Shown here: positions 1 through 7,918 of the stretch, one piece after another
Layout: each line of letters begins with the position of its first letter
Numbering within the stretch: the stretch's first letter is position 1
Source of the DNA: JBKECP01 sp047974765
Lineage (GTDB): Bacteria; Pseudomonadota; Gammaproteobacteria; Pseudomonadales; Halieaceae
Direction: 5' to 3'
NCBI GenBank assembly: GCA_047974765.1
Contig: JBKECP010000019.1
Span: 62,001 to 126,000, forward strand
DNA: 64,000 nt
The notes under the pieces: generated by a model
Databases searched by the model: none
What the model was told of the DNA's origin: nothing
The model's input: the letters and a program-made list of their open reading frames with translations, nothing else
Position numbers and translations under genes: made by a program

Positions 1-67
1 CTTGGCCTTGATATAGATGCAGATAAATAAACAGAAATTATCAGGATGCTGAAGCACAAGGAGAACA

Positions 68-481
68 ATGATGCCCAATTCCGCTAAAGTAAGTGATTAT
101 ATGTTTCGCAATCCGCTGACCATCGGTCCCGATGAAAGCCTGGTGAAGGCCATCTCCATGATTGTTGAACATAAACTGACGGGTTTGACGGTCAGTGACA
201 ATCAGGGCGGTGTGGTCGGTATTTTATCTGAGCTTGATTGTATCGAAGCCGTATTGACAGCTATTTATCACGATGGTGGCCCGGATCACCTGCTGGTTAA
301 GGATGCTATGGCTGACAAGGTAAATACCTGCACATCCAGTGACGGCATAGTTGAAGTAGCGCGGGATATGGTGGATACCCGGCAGCGTCGCCGCCCGGTT
401 ATTGAAAACGGCAAACTGATTGGGCAGGTCAGTTCCAACAATATTTTATGGGCGTTGATGCAGCATTCGCGCAGCCAGTAA
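68..481 (+). CDS. CBS-domain protein (two CBS repeats)
   Basis: A 137-residue soluble protein made almost entirely of two CBS repeats (about residues 5-60 and 75-130), with no transporter or enzyme domain attached. Typical CBS features are visible: a leading 'MFRNPLTIGPDESL' segment, 'GVVGILSELD' closing the first repeat, and 'RRRPVIENGKLIGQVSSNNIL' split over the end of the second. Stand-alone CBS pairs usually bind adenosyl nucleotides and act as regulatory modules; the partner here is unknown. A strong ribosome binding site (AAGGAG, 58-63) precedes two tandem ATGs at 68 and 71; the second has the better spacing, so translation may begin at 71. The ten codons before the leader end in a stop at 28-30 and may be the tail of an upstream gene. 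Family assignment is secure; cellular role is not. Confidence 0.85.
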   Translation: MMPNSAKVSDYMFRNPLTIGPDESLVKAISMIVEHKLTGLTVSDNQGGVVGILSELDCIEAVLTAIYHDGGPDHLLVKDAMADKVNTCTSSDGIVEVARDMVDTRQRRRPVIENGKLIGQVSSNNILWALMQHSRSQ

Positions 482-498
482 GTGGTTTGCCTGCCAAA

Positions 499-692
499 CG
501 ATCAAGGCTTGTGATCGACTTTCGTTGACGGTGAACAACTATACACCGTCAATTGACTCGGCTAAATGCTTGCCGAGTTATTACCCGAGGATCTATGCGG
601 CCGGGCTAATAATAGTGAGTGCCGCACGCTATCACTTTTGGCAGCACGTTATCCCGGAGTCAGCGACGATTGAGCGATAGCTGCAGCTATCG
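499..692. repeat. Hairpin-rich intergenic element, copy A
   Basis: The 304-bp spacer between the CBS gene and the next gene holds no credible ORF but a chain of inverted repeats: CGATCA/TGATCG (499-517), TTGACGGTG/CACCGTCAA (525-552), ACTCGGC/GCCGAGT (556-578), TTACCCG/CGGGCTAA (581-609), and the perfect palindrome CGATAGCTGCAGCTATCG (675-692). Parts of it, notably GATCGACTTT followed by GACGG and CCGGGCTAATAA followed by TAGT, recur in the same order and orientation just after queC (37956-38040), so this is one copy of a dispersed non-coding element. Function is unknown; 3'-end RNA stabilisation or a mobile palindromic unit are the simplest ideas. Confidence 0.6.
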
Positions 693-785
693 GATGATAT
701 CTGCAAAAGTAATAACAACCGAACACAGGGCAGTATTTGCTGTCCAAGCGATGACAGTCATGCTTATCAGTACAGGAGATAGATA

Positions 786-1472
786 ATGGATTTCAATGCC
801 CTGCTTAATCAAATTCTGGCCTCGGGAAGTGATCTTGCCGGACAGCTTGGCAATGGCTCGCAGGAACGTTCGCAGCAGGGCAGTGGCATGTCTGATATGA
901 CGAAAGGCGCCATTGGTGGTGCAATGGGTGGCAGTCTTGTCACTTTGTTGCTGGGTAATAAAAAGGCCCGGAAGATGGGTGGAAAAGCGGCTAAAATTGG
1001 TGGTACGGCGGCTTTGGGTGCATTTGCTTTTAAAGTCTATAAAGACTGGCAGACTCGTCAGCAGGCAGCGCCAGCTGATCTGGTTACCTCCACCTCCTCA
1101 TCCGTAGTGGCACCACCACAGGATACGCCACAACACGCTATGCTTATCCTGCGAGCCATGCTGGCAGCGGCCAAGGCTGATGGCCATGTGGATGAGGCCG
1201 AACAGGCCAGAATCTATCAGGCTGTGCAGACAATGGGCGCAACCGCAGAGGTTACTGCCTTTGTTGAGGCGGAGTTGGCCAAACCACTCAATCCTGCCGA
1301 GATAGCCGCTGGTATTAATAATCCACAGGAGGCATCCGAGATTTATCTTGCTTCACTGCTGATTGTTGATGAGCAGGGTTTTATGGAGCGCGCTTATCTG
1401 CAAGAACTTGCACGAGAACTCAAATTACAACCTGAACTGGTTGCTCAGCTGGAAGTTCAGGCCAGCCATTAA
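786..1472 (+). CDS. TerB-like / DUF533 family protein
   Basis: A 228-residue protein resembling the YebE/DUF533 group. The N-terminus is polar, followed by a Gly/Ala-rich hydrophobic stretch (about residues 40-85, containing 'GAIGGAMGGSLVTLLLG' and 'GGTAALGAFAFKVY') that could associate with the membrane. A low-complexity linker leads to a C-terminal helical domain (about 115-228) with the TerB-like pattern 'MLAAAKADGHVDEAE', whose acidic residues are typical of metal-binding TerB folds. The start is supported by AGGAG 8 bp upstream. The gene stands alone between a hairpin-rich spacer and a convergent transporter gene, so context gives no function. Proteins of this family are linked to envelope stress in enterobacteria, but a role here would be inference. 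Confidence 0.75.
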   Translation: MDFNALLNQILASGSDLAGQLGNGSQERSQQGSGMSDMTKGAIGGAMGGSLVTLLLGNKKARKMGGKAAKIGGTAALGAFAFKVYKDWQTRQQAAPADLVTSTSSSVVAPPQDTPQHAMLILRAMLAAAKADGHVDEAEQARIYQAVQTMGATAEVTAFVEAELAKPLNPAEIAAGINNPQEASEIYLASLLIVDEQGFMERAYLQELARELKLQPELVAQLEVQASH

Positions 1473-1494
1473 GGCGATCAATATTGATCGCCTT
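1471..1494. terminator. Perfect palindromic terminator between convergent genes
   Basis: A 24-bp perfect palindrome (arms AAGGCGATCAAT / ATTGATCGCCTT) starts inside the stop codon of the DUF533-like gene and is followed by AATAAAACT. It sits between that gene and the convergent narK-type gene ending at 1526. The U-tract is weak, so a bidirectional terminator or 3'-end stabiliser is likely rather than proven. Confidence 0.6.
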
Positions 1495-1525
1495 AATAAA
1501 ACTGCTTTATGTTCTCTTGATTCTG

Positions 1526-4201
1526 TTATGACTGGGCAGGAGCCGGGTTAAAACTGATCTCGGCATCTTTTCGGACATAGTAGAACCAGGTGCAGCCCAG
1601 GCAGATAACATAAAAACCAAGGAACATATAGAGCGCCAGTTGTGGCCCTCCGGTCAGCGCCAGTGATGTACCAAAGGCCTTGGGAATAATAAAAGCCCCA
1701 AAGGCGGCAATGGCTGATGTGAAACCAACGGTGGCGGCGGATTCACGCTCAATTTCCTGGGTAAGCTCACTGCCAGACAGCTCGGGCATTGCTCTTGGTA
1801 CTTCCTGGCTGAAAATGGTTGGAATCATCTGGAATGTACTGGCATTACCCACACCGCTCAGGAAGAACAGTGCCAGGAACATACCAAAGAAGCCCCAGAA
1901 GGCAATTGGTGAACCTCGCATTTGCAGGAAGAAAAGTGCACCAAAAACGGCAATGATCATACCGATAAATACCCATAAAGTGACCCGTTCACCACCCAGG
2001 CGATCAGAAATACCACCTGCCCAGGCACGGCTAAGAGCGCCAACCAGTGGCCCCAGGAAGGCCAGTTTGAGTGCGTCTACCTCGGGGAACTGATTCATGG
2101 CCAATAGTGGGAAACCGGCAGAAAAGCCGATAAAGCTGCCAAACGTACCGGTGTAGATCAGACACATTAACCAGTTGTGTTTACGCCGAAAAATAACGGC
2201 CTGTTCCTGGAATGAAGCCTTGGCTTCGGCAATATCATTCATGCCAAACCATGCTGCGATTGCACCGGCAATAATAAAGGGTACCCAGATAAAACCGGCA
2301 TTTTGCAGCCAGAGTTCGCCCCCGCCAATGACGGATTGTGACTCACCCGTGAAATAGGCAAGAGCACCGGTGCCAATGGCCAAGGGTACCAGAAACTGCA
2401 TCAGGCTTACGCCCAGATTGCCAAGCCCTGCATTCATACCCAGTGCTTTGCCTTTTTCACGCTTGGGATAGAAGAAGGAAATATTGGCCATGCTCGAGGC
2501 AAAATTTCCACCCCCGATACCACAGAGTAAAGCCAGTACCAGCATGACCAGATAAGGCGTGTTTGGATCTTGTACAGCAAAGCCTATCCACAGGGCGGGC
2601 ACCACCAGCGCCAGTGTTGATAAGGCAGTAAAGCGACGGCCGCCAAAAATTGGCACCATAAAGCTGAAGAATATCCGGAAGGTAGCCCCGGATAAGCCTG
2701 GTAGTGCCGCCAGCCAGAATAGCTGGTTGGCACTATAGTCAAAACCTACTGTGGGTAACTGGGCAACTACGATTGACCAAACCATCCATACAGCAAAGGC
2801 CAGACAGAGGTTGGGGATGGATATCCATAGGTTCCGGGTTGCGATACGGCGCCCTTTTTCCTCCCAGAAGGCTTCGTCTTCGGGACGCCATCCCTCCAGA
2901 ACAAAGGATGAGGGAGTAGACAGTTCCGGCAGGTCGGTTTGTTCCTGATCCTGTGCCCACTCGATGCGTTCTGCTCTGCCGATAGCGTAGTGCATCCAGG
3001 CAAGCGCCGCAGCACTGACCAGAAATAACAGCATGAAGGCACTTTGCCAGATACCGATGACGTCATTAAGCATGCCGAAGGTCAGTGGCAGGAAAAAGCC
3101 ACCCAGGCCACCGACCATACCAACTGTACCGCCGACTACACCAATATTATTGGGGTAGTAAACAGGAATATGCTTGTAAACAGCAGCCTGCCCAAGCGAC
3201 ATAAAGAAACCCAGCACCAGTGTCAGGCAAACAAAACCACCCAAAGATATCGCAAAATTAAATTCAATCTGGCTGTGTACACCTTCAACCGAATAGTGGG
3301 TGGGCGGATAGCTCAGCAGGAAGGTGCACAACATTGAAGCGCCAAAAGCCCAATACATTACCCGGCGTGCGCCGTAACGATCAGCGAGCCAGCCGCCCAG
3401 TACACGAAATGCGGCCGCTGGAACAGTGTAGAACGCAGCGATCATACCTGCTGTTTTTATATCGAGATGGAACACTTCTTTCAGGTAGTGTGGCAGCCAC
3501 AATGCCAGTGCGACAAAAGCACCAAATACAAAGAAGTAATACAGTGAAAAACGCCACACCCGTTGATCACCAAGAGGAGCCAGTTGCTCAGCTAGCGTGG
3601 GCAGGTGTGCCCGACGTTCAATGCTGTTGGGGTCATCTTTGGCCAGCAATATAAACAGTATGCCGACGATGGCCAGGATAGTGGCATAGATAACGGCCGT
3701 TTGTTGCCAGCCAAAAATTGCCAGTAAGACCGGAGCTGCCAGGCTGGTTATCGCCGCACCCAGATTGCCGGTACCAAACAAGCCAAGTACCGTACCGTGG
3801 CGTTCCTGTTCAAACCAGCTGGTAAGATAGCTCACACCAATAATGAATGAACCGCCGGCCAGACCCAGTCCCAATGCAGCCAACAACAGCAGAATATAAC
3901 TGTCGGCAATACTGAGCAGATAAACAAAGGCTGCAGCAGTCAGCATCAACAGACCAAAGACCCTGCGTCCACCAAAGCGGTCAGTCAATACGCCAAAAAA
4001 CAGGCGACTGATGGAGCCGGTTAAAATGGGGGTGGCCAGTAACAGACCAAGGTGGGTATCTGAAAGACCCAGATCTTCCTGGATTTGCAGACCCAAAATG
4101 GATAATACCGTCCACACCGCAAAACAGACGGCAAAGGCCAGAGTGGAAAGTATCAGTGCCTGGCGTTGAGCCGGACTTGAGGCGGTTTTTGATTGAGACA
4201 A
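1526..4201 (-). CDS. narK: Fused NarK1-NarK2 nitrate/nitrite transporter
   Basis: An 891-residue inner-membrane protein consisting of two complete major-facilitator transporters in tandem (about residues 15-410 and 455-885) joined by a hydrophilic linker around 411-455. Each half has the MFS loop motif ('GVLTDRFGGRR' in half 1, 'GGISDRLGGERV' in half 2) and the substrate-binding arginines typical of nitrate carriers (Arg66 and Arg266 in half 1, Arg509 and one near 720 in half 2). Gly-rich nitrate signatures are also present ('GMVGGLGGFF'; 'GMNAGLGNLG'). This layout matches the fused NarK of Paracoccus-like denitrifiers, where one half is a nitrate/H+ symporter and the other a nitrate/nitrite antiporter. 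Translation starts at a TTG with AGGAGA six bases upstream; the nearby ATG at 4206 is out of frame. No nitrate or nitrite reductase gene is in the window, so dissimilatory or assimilatory use cannot be decided. Confidence 0.9.
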   Translation of the reverse strand: MSQSKTASSPAQRQALILSTLAFAVCFAVWTVLSILGLQIQEDLGLSDTHLGLLLATPILTGSISRLFFGVLTDRFGGRRVFGLLMLTAAAFVYLLSIADSYILLLLAALGLGLAGGSFIIGVSYLTSWFEQERHGTVLGLFGTGNLGAAITSLAAPVLLAIFGWQQTAVIYATILAIVGILFILLAKDDPNSIERRAHLPTLAEQLAPLGDQRVWRFSLYYFFVFGAFVALALWLPHYLKEVFHLDIKTAGMIAAFYTVPAAAFRVLGGWLADRYGARRVMYWAFGASMLCTFLLSYPPTHYSVEGVHSQIEFNFAISLGGFVCLTLVLGFFMSLGQAAVYKHIPVYYPNNIGVVGGTVGMVGGLGGFFLPLTFGMLNDVIGIWQSAFMLLFLVSAAALAWMHYAIGRAERIEWAQDQEQTDLPELSTPSSFVLEGWRPEDEAFWEEKGRRIATRNLWISIPNLCLAFAVWMVWSIVVAQLPTVGFDYSANQLFWLAALPGLSGATFRIFFSFMVPIFGGRRFTALSTLALVVPALWIGFAVQDPNTPYLVMLVLALLCGIGGGNFASSMANISFFYPKREKGKALGMNAGLGNLGVSLMQFLVPLAIGTGALAYFTGESQSVIGGGELWLQNAGFIWVPFIIAGAIAAWFGMNDIAEAKASFQEQAVIFRRKHNWLMCLIYTGTFGSFIGFSAGFPLLAMNQFPEVDALKLAFLGPLVGALSRAWAGGISDRLGGERVTLWVFIGMIIAVFGALFFLQMRGSPIAFWGFFGMFLALFFLSGVGNASTFQMIPTIFSQEVPRAMPELSGSELTQEIERESAATVGFTSAIAAFGAFIIPKAFGTSLALTGGPQLALYMFLGFYVICLGCTWFYYVRKDAEISFNPAPAQS

Positions 4202-4691
4202 TGCATTTCTCCTAAAGACCCTTACAACAGTAAATAATGGCGCTCAGTGTATTTGACGTACTTTATATTGGCTGGTGACATCTCTATCTGATACTTGAAG
4301 CCTGATAGTTGATAGTAAAGTGTTTGTTAATTTTTGAAACTATTAATCATTCTCAGCTGCTTCAAAGCGAAGCAAGCATATAATATGTGGTTTTCACTTA
4401 CAAAAGCCTGAATGAAGCAGTATTTTGCCGGATGTATATAACGGTTTATGTGCTTGGAATGTATGTCTTATAGGCTTGTTCTGAGCAGAACCAATTTAAA
4501 TAGTTATCATTACTTTTTGTCTGTCATACTGTTATAAAGTATAGAGTCTGTTTACGAATAAGGGTGTGCAAGAAGGCTATAGTTCTGCAAAGGATGGCAG
4601 AGTGCTGTGGTTGCTGCCTAGGTATAACACTGTGCAATACCCACGCAATGGGAAATTGTTTGACATGAATCAATAATATCGTCGTGCTTAT
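4202..4691. other. 490-bp A+T-rich spacer upstream of narK
   Basis: No ORF worth calling. It contains the narK ribosome binding site, a small inverted repeat TGCTTC-AAAGC-GAAGCA (4358-4374), a second inverted repeat GTTCTG-AG-CAGAAC (4478-4491), and one FNR-like half-match TTGAC-ATGA-ATCAA (4660-4673). The last is about 460 bp from the narK start and close to the lysR 3' end. The spacer probably holds the narK promoter and could hide a small RNA; I cannot assign either firmly. Confidence 0.35.
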
Positions 4692-5564
4692 TTACTCGGG
4701 TAATACGTCCGCCAGATAATTTACAAAGCGTCTGACTTTTGCTGACAAGTGACGGTTGTGGGGGTATACGGCCCAAACAGCGGTGTCGGTCGGGTTATAT
4801 GCCTCAAGAATGGGTACAAGTTCACCACAATCAAGACTGCTCTGCACATAGAAGTCCGGCAGTTGTACCAGGCCCAGGCTAAGTTTGGCCGCGTGTACCA
4901 GTGCCCTGCCGTTATTGCTGCGCCAATTGCCGCGAACAGAAAAATCAAAATTTTTCCCCCCGTCTTTAAAGCGCCAGGTATTGAGTGTTCCTGCCAGGCA
5001 ATTATGATTGATCAGTGATTGAACCACTTCCGGCACGCCGTAAGTGCTCAGGTAGTGAGGCGAGCCACAAGTGACCAGTCGTCGACTGCATACCCGCCGC
5101 GCTATTAGCGAGGAGTCCTGTAAAGTGCCGGCCCTGATCGCCAGATCGTAACCTTCGGCAATCAGATCCATAAGGCGATTATTAAAGTCAATTTCGATGC
5201 TGATACCGGGATTATCCCGCATGAATGAAGCTGCTGCAGGTGCAATAAAATCTTCGCCAAAAGCACCTGCTACCGTCATCCGCAGACGTCCTCTGGGCGT
5301 TTCCTGAAGATCCTGAACGGCTTCCTCAGCCTCTTCCAGGGTGGTAAGAATATCCTGGCAACGCAGATAAAAAGCCTGGCCAACCTCTGTAACTGACAGC
5401 GTGCGTGTAGTTCTCACCAGTAGTTGGGCGCCCAGGCGTGACTCAAGTAAAGCTATCTGTTTGCTGACATGAGATTTGGATACTGCCAGAGCTTCGGCAG
5501 CGCGTGAAAAACTGTTGTGATGAACGACGCTTACAAAAGTTTCGATCCCTTCCCAGTGGTGCAT
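4692..5564 (-). CDS. LysR-family transcriptional regulator, divergent from frmA
   Basis: 290 residues, the usual LysR length. The N-terminal winged helix-turn-helix is clear ('FSRAAEALAVSKSHVSKQI', about residues 18-36, followed by 'LESRLGAQLLVRTTRTLSVT'). The rest is the periplasmic-binding-like effector domain (about 90-285). The gene is divergent from frmA-fghA with 218 bp between the starts, the standard arrangement for a LysR protein controlling its neighbour, so a role in formaldehyde-responsive control of frmA is a reasonable inference. No FrmR-type repressor is adjacent. The sequence type ('TPRGRLRMTVAGAFGEDFIAP') is the broad CrgA/DmlR-like branch, so the effector cannot be predicted. 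Confidence 0.88.
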   Translation of the reverse strand: MHHWEGIETFVSVVHHNSFSRAAEALAVSKSHVSKQIALLESRLGAQLLVRTTRTLSVTEVGQAFYLRCQDILTTLEEAEEAVQDLQETPRGRLRMTVAGAFGEDFIAPAAASFMRDNPGISIEIDFNNRLMDLIAEGYDLAIRAGTLQDSSLIARRVCSRRLVTCGSPHYLSTYGVPEVVQSLINHNCLAGTLNTWRFKDGGKNFDFSVRGNWRSNNGRALVHAAKLSLGLVQLPDFYVQSSLDCGELVPILEAYNPTDTAVWAVYPHNRHLSAKVRRFVNYLADVLPE

Positions 5565-5732
5565 CTGAACTCTCCGGATAATTGTTGATTATTATTTGTC
5601 GGGTGCCAGCAGGTGTTTTCGATTTACCGACAATCATGGCCGTATACAGACAAATTGTGGTTAAGGTAAAGAATTATCCTCATATAAAAAATGTGTTTAA
5701 GCAATAGCATTATTAACGGCCAAACAAAAACA

Positions 5733-5763
5733 ATGTAGGCTTGGCCATATAGCAAACCTACAT
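5733..5763. promoter_or_regulatory. Inverted repeat upstream of frmA
   Basis: ATGTAGG (5733-5739) and CCTACAT (5757-5763) form a perfect 7-bp inverted repeat with a 17-bp spacer, ending about 20 bp before the frmA start and just ahead of its GGAG ribosome binding site. The position suits a regulator site, perhaps for the divergent LysR protein, or an RNA hairpin in the leader. Neither is shown by sequence alone. Confidence 0.35.
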
Positions 5764-5782
5764 ATTCTGGAGACCGTTTCCG

Positions 5783-6889
5783 ATGAAAACACGTGCAGCA
5801 GTGGCTTTTGAGGCAGGTAAACCCCTGGAGATCGTTGAAGTGGATCTTGAGGGTCCCAAGACCGGTGAGGTGTTGGTGGAAGTTAAAGCCACCGGTGTTT
5901 GTCACACGGATGCCTTTACTTTGTCGGGCGATGATCCTGAAGGTGCCTTTCCGGCCATTTTGGGCCATGAGGGTGCCGGTGTGGTTGTTGATGTAGGTCC
6001 GGGAGTCAAACATCTGAAAAAAGGTGATCACGTTATCCCCCTTTATACGGCCGAGTGCCGTGAGTGTGATTTTTGTCTGAATCCGAAAACCAATCTCTGC
6101 CAGGCAGTAAGGGCGACACAGGGGCAGGGTTTGATGCCGGATGGCAGCAGTCGCTTTTCGCTCGATGGCAAGCCTGTTCTGCATTATATGGGCTGCTCTA
6201 CTTTCTCCAATTTCACTGTGTTGCCGGAAATTTCGCTGGCCAAAGTTCGCAAGGATGCACCTTTTGACAAAATTTGTTACATCGGCTGTGGCGTCACTAC
6301 CGGTATTGGTGCTGTCGTCTTTACGATGAAGGTAGAGACCGGATCGACGGTGGCGGTATTCGGGCTTGGAGGTATTGGTCTCAACGTTATTCAGGGTGCA
6401 AAAATGGTGGGTGCCAGCCGGATTATCGGTGTTGATCTCAACCCCGCTAAAGTGCCTTTGGCGAAGCAGTTCGGGATGACCGACTATGTAAACCCCGGTG
6501 ACGTTGATAATGTTGTAGATCATATTATTCAACTGACCGGTGGTGGTGTTGATTACAGCTTTGAATGTATTGGCAACGTCAATGTGATGCGTCAGGCGCT
6601 TGAGTGCTGCCATAAAGGCTGGGGCGAAAGCTGTATTGTGGGGGTGGCTGGTGCAGGGCAGGAGATTGCAACCCGGCCATTTCAGCTGGTTACCGGTCGC
6701 TCGTGGCGTGGTACGGCATTTGGTGGGGCCAGGGGGCGCACTGATGTACCGAAAATTGTTGATTGGTATATGGATGGCCGTATCAATATCGATGACCTGA
6801 TAACCCATACGATGCCACTTGATGATATCAATAAAGCTTTTGATCTTATGCACGCCGGTGAAAGTATTCGTTCCGTAGTACTTTATTGA
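5783..6889 (+). CDS. frmA: S-(hydroxymethyl)glutathione dehydrogenase (class III ADH)
   Basis: This cytoplasmic enzyme oxidises S-hydroxymethylglutathione (formaldehyde plus glutathione) to S-formylglutathione with NAD+. The 368-residue length is that of class III zinc alcohol dehydrogenases. Catalytic zinc ligands are visible at Cys40, His62 (with Glu63) and Cys169. Four structural-zinc cysteines lie at 92, 95, 98 and 106, and the Rossmann motif GLGGIG at 194-199 is followed by Asp218 for NAD binding. It is followed after 45 bp by fghA, whose product takes its product onward. In this window it supplies the formaldehyde oxidation step downstream of the methanol dehydrogenase cluster. The start has GGAG about 10 bp upstream. 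Class III ADHs also act as S-nitrosoglutathione reductases, so detoxification is a secondary possible role. Confidence 0.96.
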   Translation: MKTRAAVAFEAGKPLEIVEVDLEGPKTGEVLVEVKATGVCHTDAFTLSGDDPEGAFPAILGHEGAGVVVDVGPGVKHLKKGDHVIPLYTAECRECDFCLNPKTNLCQAVRATQGQGLMPDGSSRFSLDGKPVLHYMGCSTFSNFTVLPEISLAKVRKDAPFDKICYIGCGVTTGIGAVVFTMKVETGSTVAVFGLGGIGLNVIQGAKMVGASRIIGVDLNPAKVPLAKQFGMTDYVNPGDVDNVVDHIIQLTGGGVDYSFECIGNVNVMRQALECCHKGWGESCIVGVAGAGQEIATRPFQLVTGRSWRGTAFGGARGRTDVPKIVDWYMDGRINIDDLITHTMPLDDINKAFDLMHAGESIRSVVLY

Positions 6890-6934
6890 TGTAGCAAATT
6901 CAGAGCTATCTACAGGATATGGGGTAACAATACG

Positions 6935-7777
6935 ATGAAATTGCTGAGTGAATATCGCTGTTTTGGTGGATGGCAGCGACGCTATACGCACCCGTCAAAA
7001 TCACTTTCCTGCGAGATGCAGTTTTCCCTTTTTTTACCACCACAGGCTGAGTTGAGCGACAGGAAGGGGGCGTTACCTGTTCTGTATTGGCTTTCCGGTC
7101 TGACGTGTACTGATGAAAACTTTGTCACCAAGGCTGGTGCACAACGCTATGCGGCAGAGCATGGTGTTATTGTTGTTGCGCCAGATACCAGCCCTCGCGG
7201 CGAAAATGTACCGGACGATCCCGATGGCGCCTATGATTTTGGTTTGGGTGCGGGTTTTTATGTTAATGCAACCCGGGCGCCGTGGCATGCACACTATCAA
7301 ATGTATGAATACATCACGTGTGAGTTGCCGTATCTGATCGGGCAATATATTCCCATTGACCCTGATCGCGCCGGTATTTCTGGTCACTCAATGGGTGGGC
7401 ATGGTGCGCTGACTATTGCTTTGCGAAACCCGGATAAATACAAATCTGTTTCTGCTTTTTCACCGATTGTGGCACCAATGCAATGTCCGTGGGGTGAAAA
7501 GGCATTCTCACATTACCTGGGAGATGATCGGGAAATGTGGCGCAGTTATGACACGACAGAGCTACTCGCAGGCGCAGCAAAAATACCAATACTGGTTGAT
7601 CAGGGTGAGGCTGATGAATTTCTTGAATCTCAGCTGAAAACACAGCTACTGCTTGAAGTGGCTGCCCGTGAGGCTTATCCACTGACGCTTCGTATGCAGC
7701 CAGGCTATGACCACAGTTACTTTTTTATTGCGAGTTTTATCGGTGAGCATTTCGCCTTTCATGCCAAACATTTATAA
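6935..7777 (+). CDS. fghA: S-formylglutathione hydrolase
   Basis: This esterase D-family alpha/beta hydrolase cleaves S-formylglutathione to formate and glutathione, completing the glutathione route of formaldehyde oxidation. It has 280 residues, as usual for FghA/FrmB. The nucleophile elbow GHSMGGHG places the catalytic Ser at 152; Asp227 ('QGEADEFL') and His260 ('GYDHSYFF') complete the triad. The 'YWLSGLTCTDENF' segment (about 51-63) is characteristic of the family. It is co-oriented with frmA at a short spacing, so the two are probably one transcript, ended by the hairpin at 7816-7835. Confidence 0.96.
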   Translation: MKLLSEYRCFGGWQRRYTHPSKSLSCEMQFSLFLPPQAELSDRKGALPVLYWLSGLTCTDENFVTKAGAQRYAAEHGVIVVAPDTSPRGENVPDDPDGAYDFGLGAGFYVNATRAPWHAHYQMYEYITCELPYLIGQYIPIDPDRAGISGHSMGGHGALTIALRNPDKYKSVSAFSPIVAPMQCPWGEKAFSHYLGDDREMWRSYDTTELLAGAAKIPILVDQGEADEFLESQLKTQLLLEVAAREAYPLTLRMQPGYDHSYFFIASFIGEHFAFHAKHL

Positions 7778-7815
7778 ATTCAGATGAGGTTGTTGGCCTG
7801 CTGTATTGCTCAGAT

Positions 7816-7835
7816 CAGTGCTTGATTAAGCACTG
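7816..7835 (+). terminator. Hairpin after frmA-fghA
   Basis: CAGTGCTT-GATT-AAGCACTG is a perfect 8-bp stem with a 4-nt loop, followed by TTTGGTT, 39 bp after the fghA stop. It is probably the end of the frmA-fghA transcript, though the T-run is short. Confidence 0.55.
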
Positions 7836-7918
7836 TTTGGTTGACAGTTTGAGCGGTGGTTGAATTTTTGTTTTTTTGGGGGTGGTTGCCATTAAAAATA
7901 ATGGCGCGCTAATGGCCT

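Noticed and set aside
1..30. Possible C-terminal tail of an upstream gene (nine codons then TAA)
   Set aside because: Too short to support; any frame could be open over this length.
5624..6991. 455-codon minus-strand ORF
   Set aside because: Entirely antisense to frmA, which has all zinc ligands and family length; composition reflects codon bias of the opposite strand.
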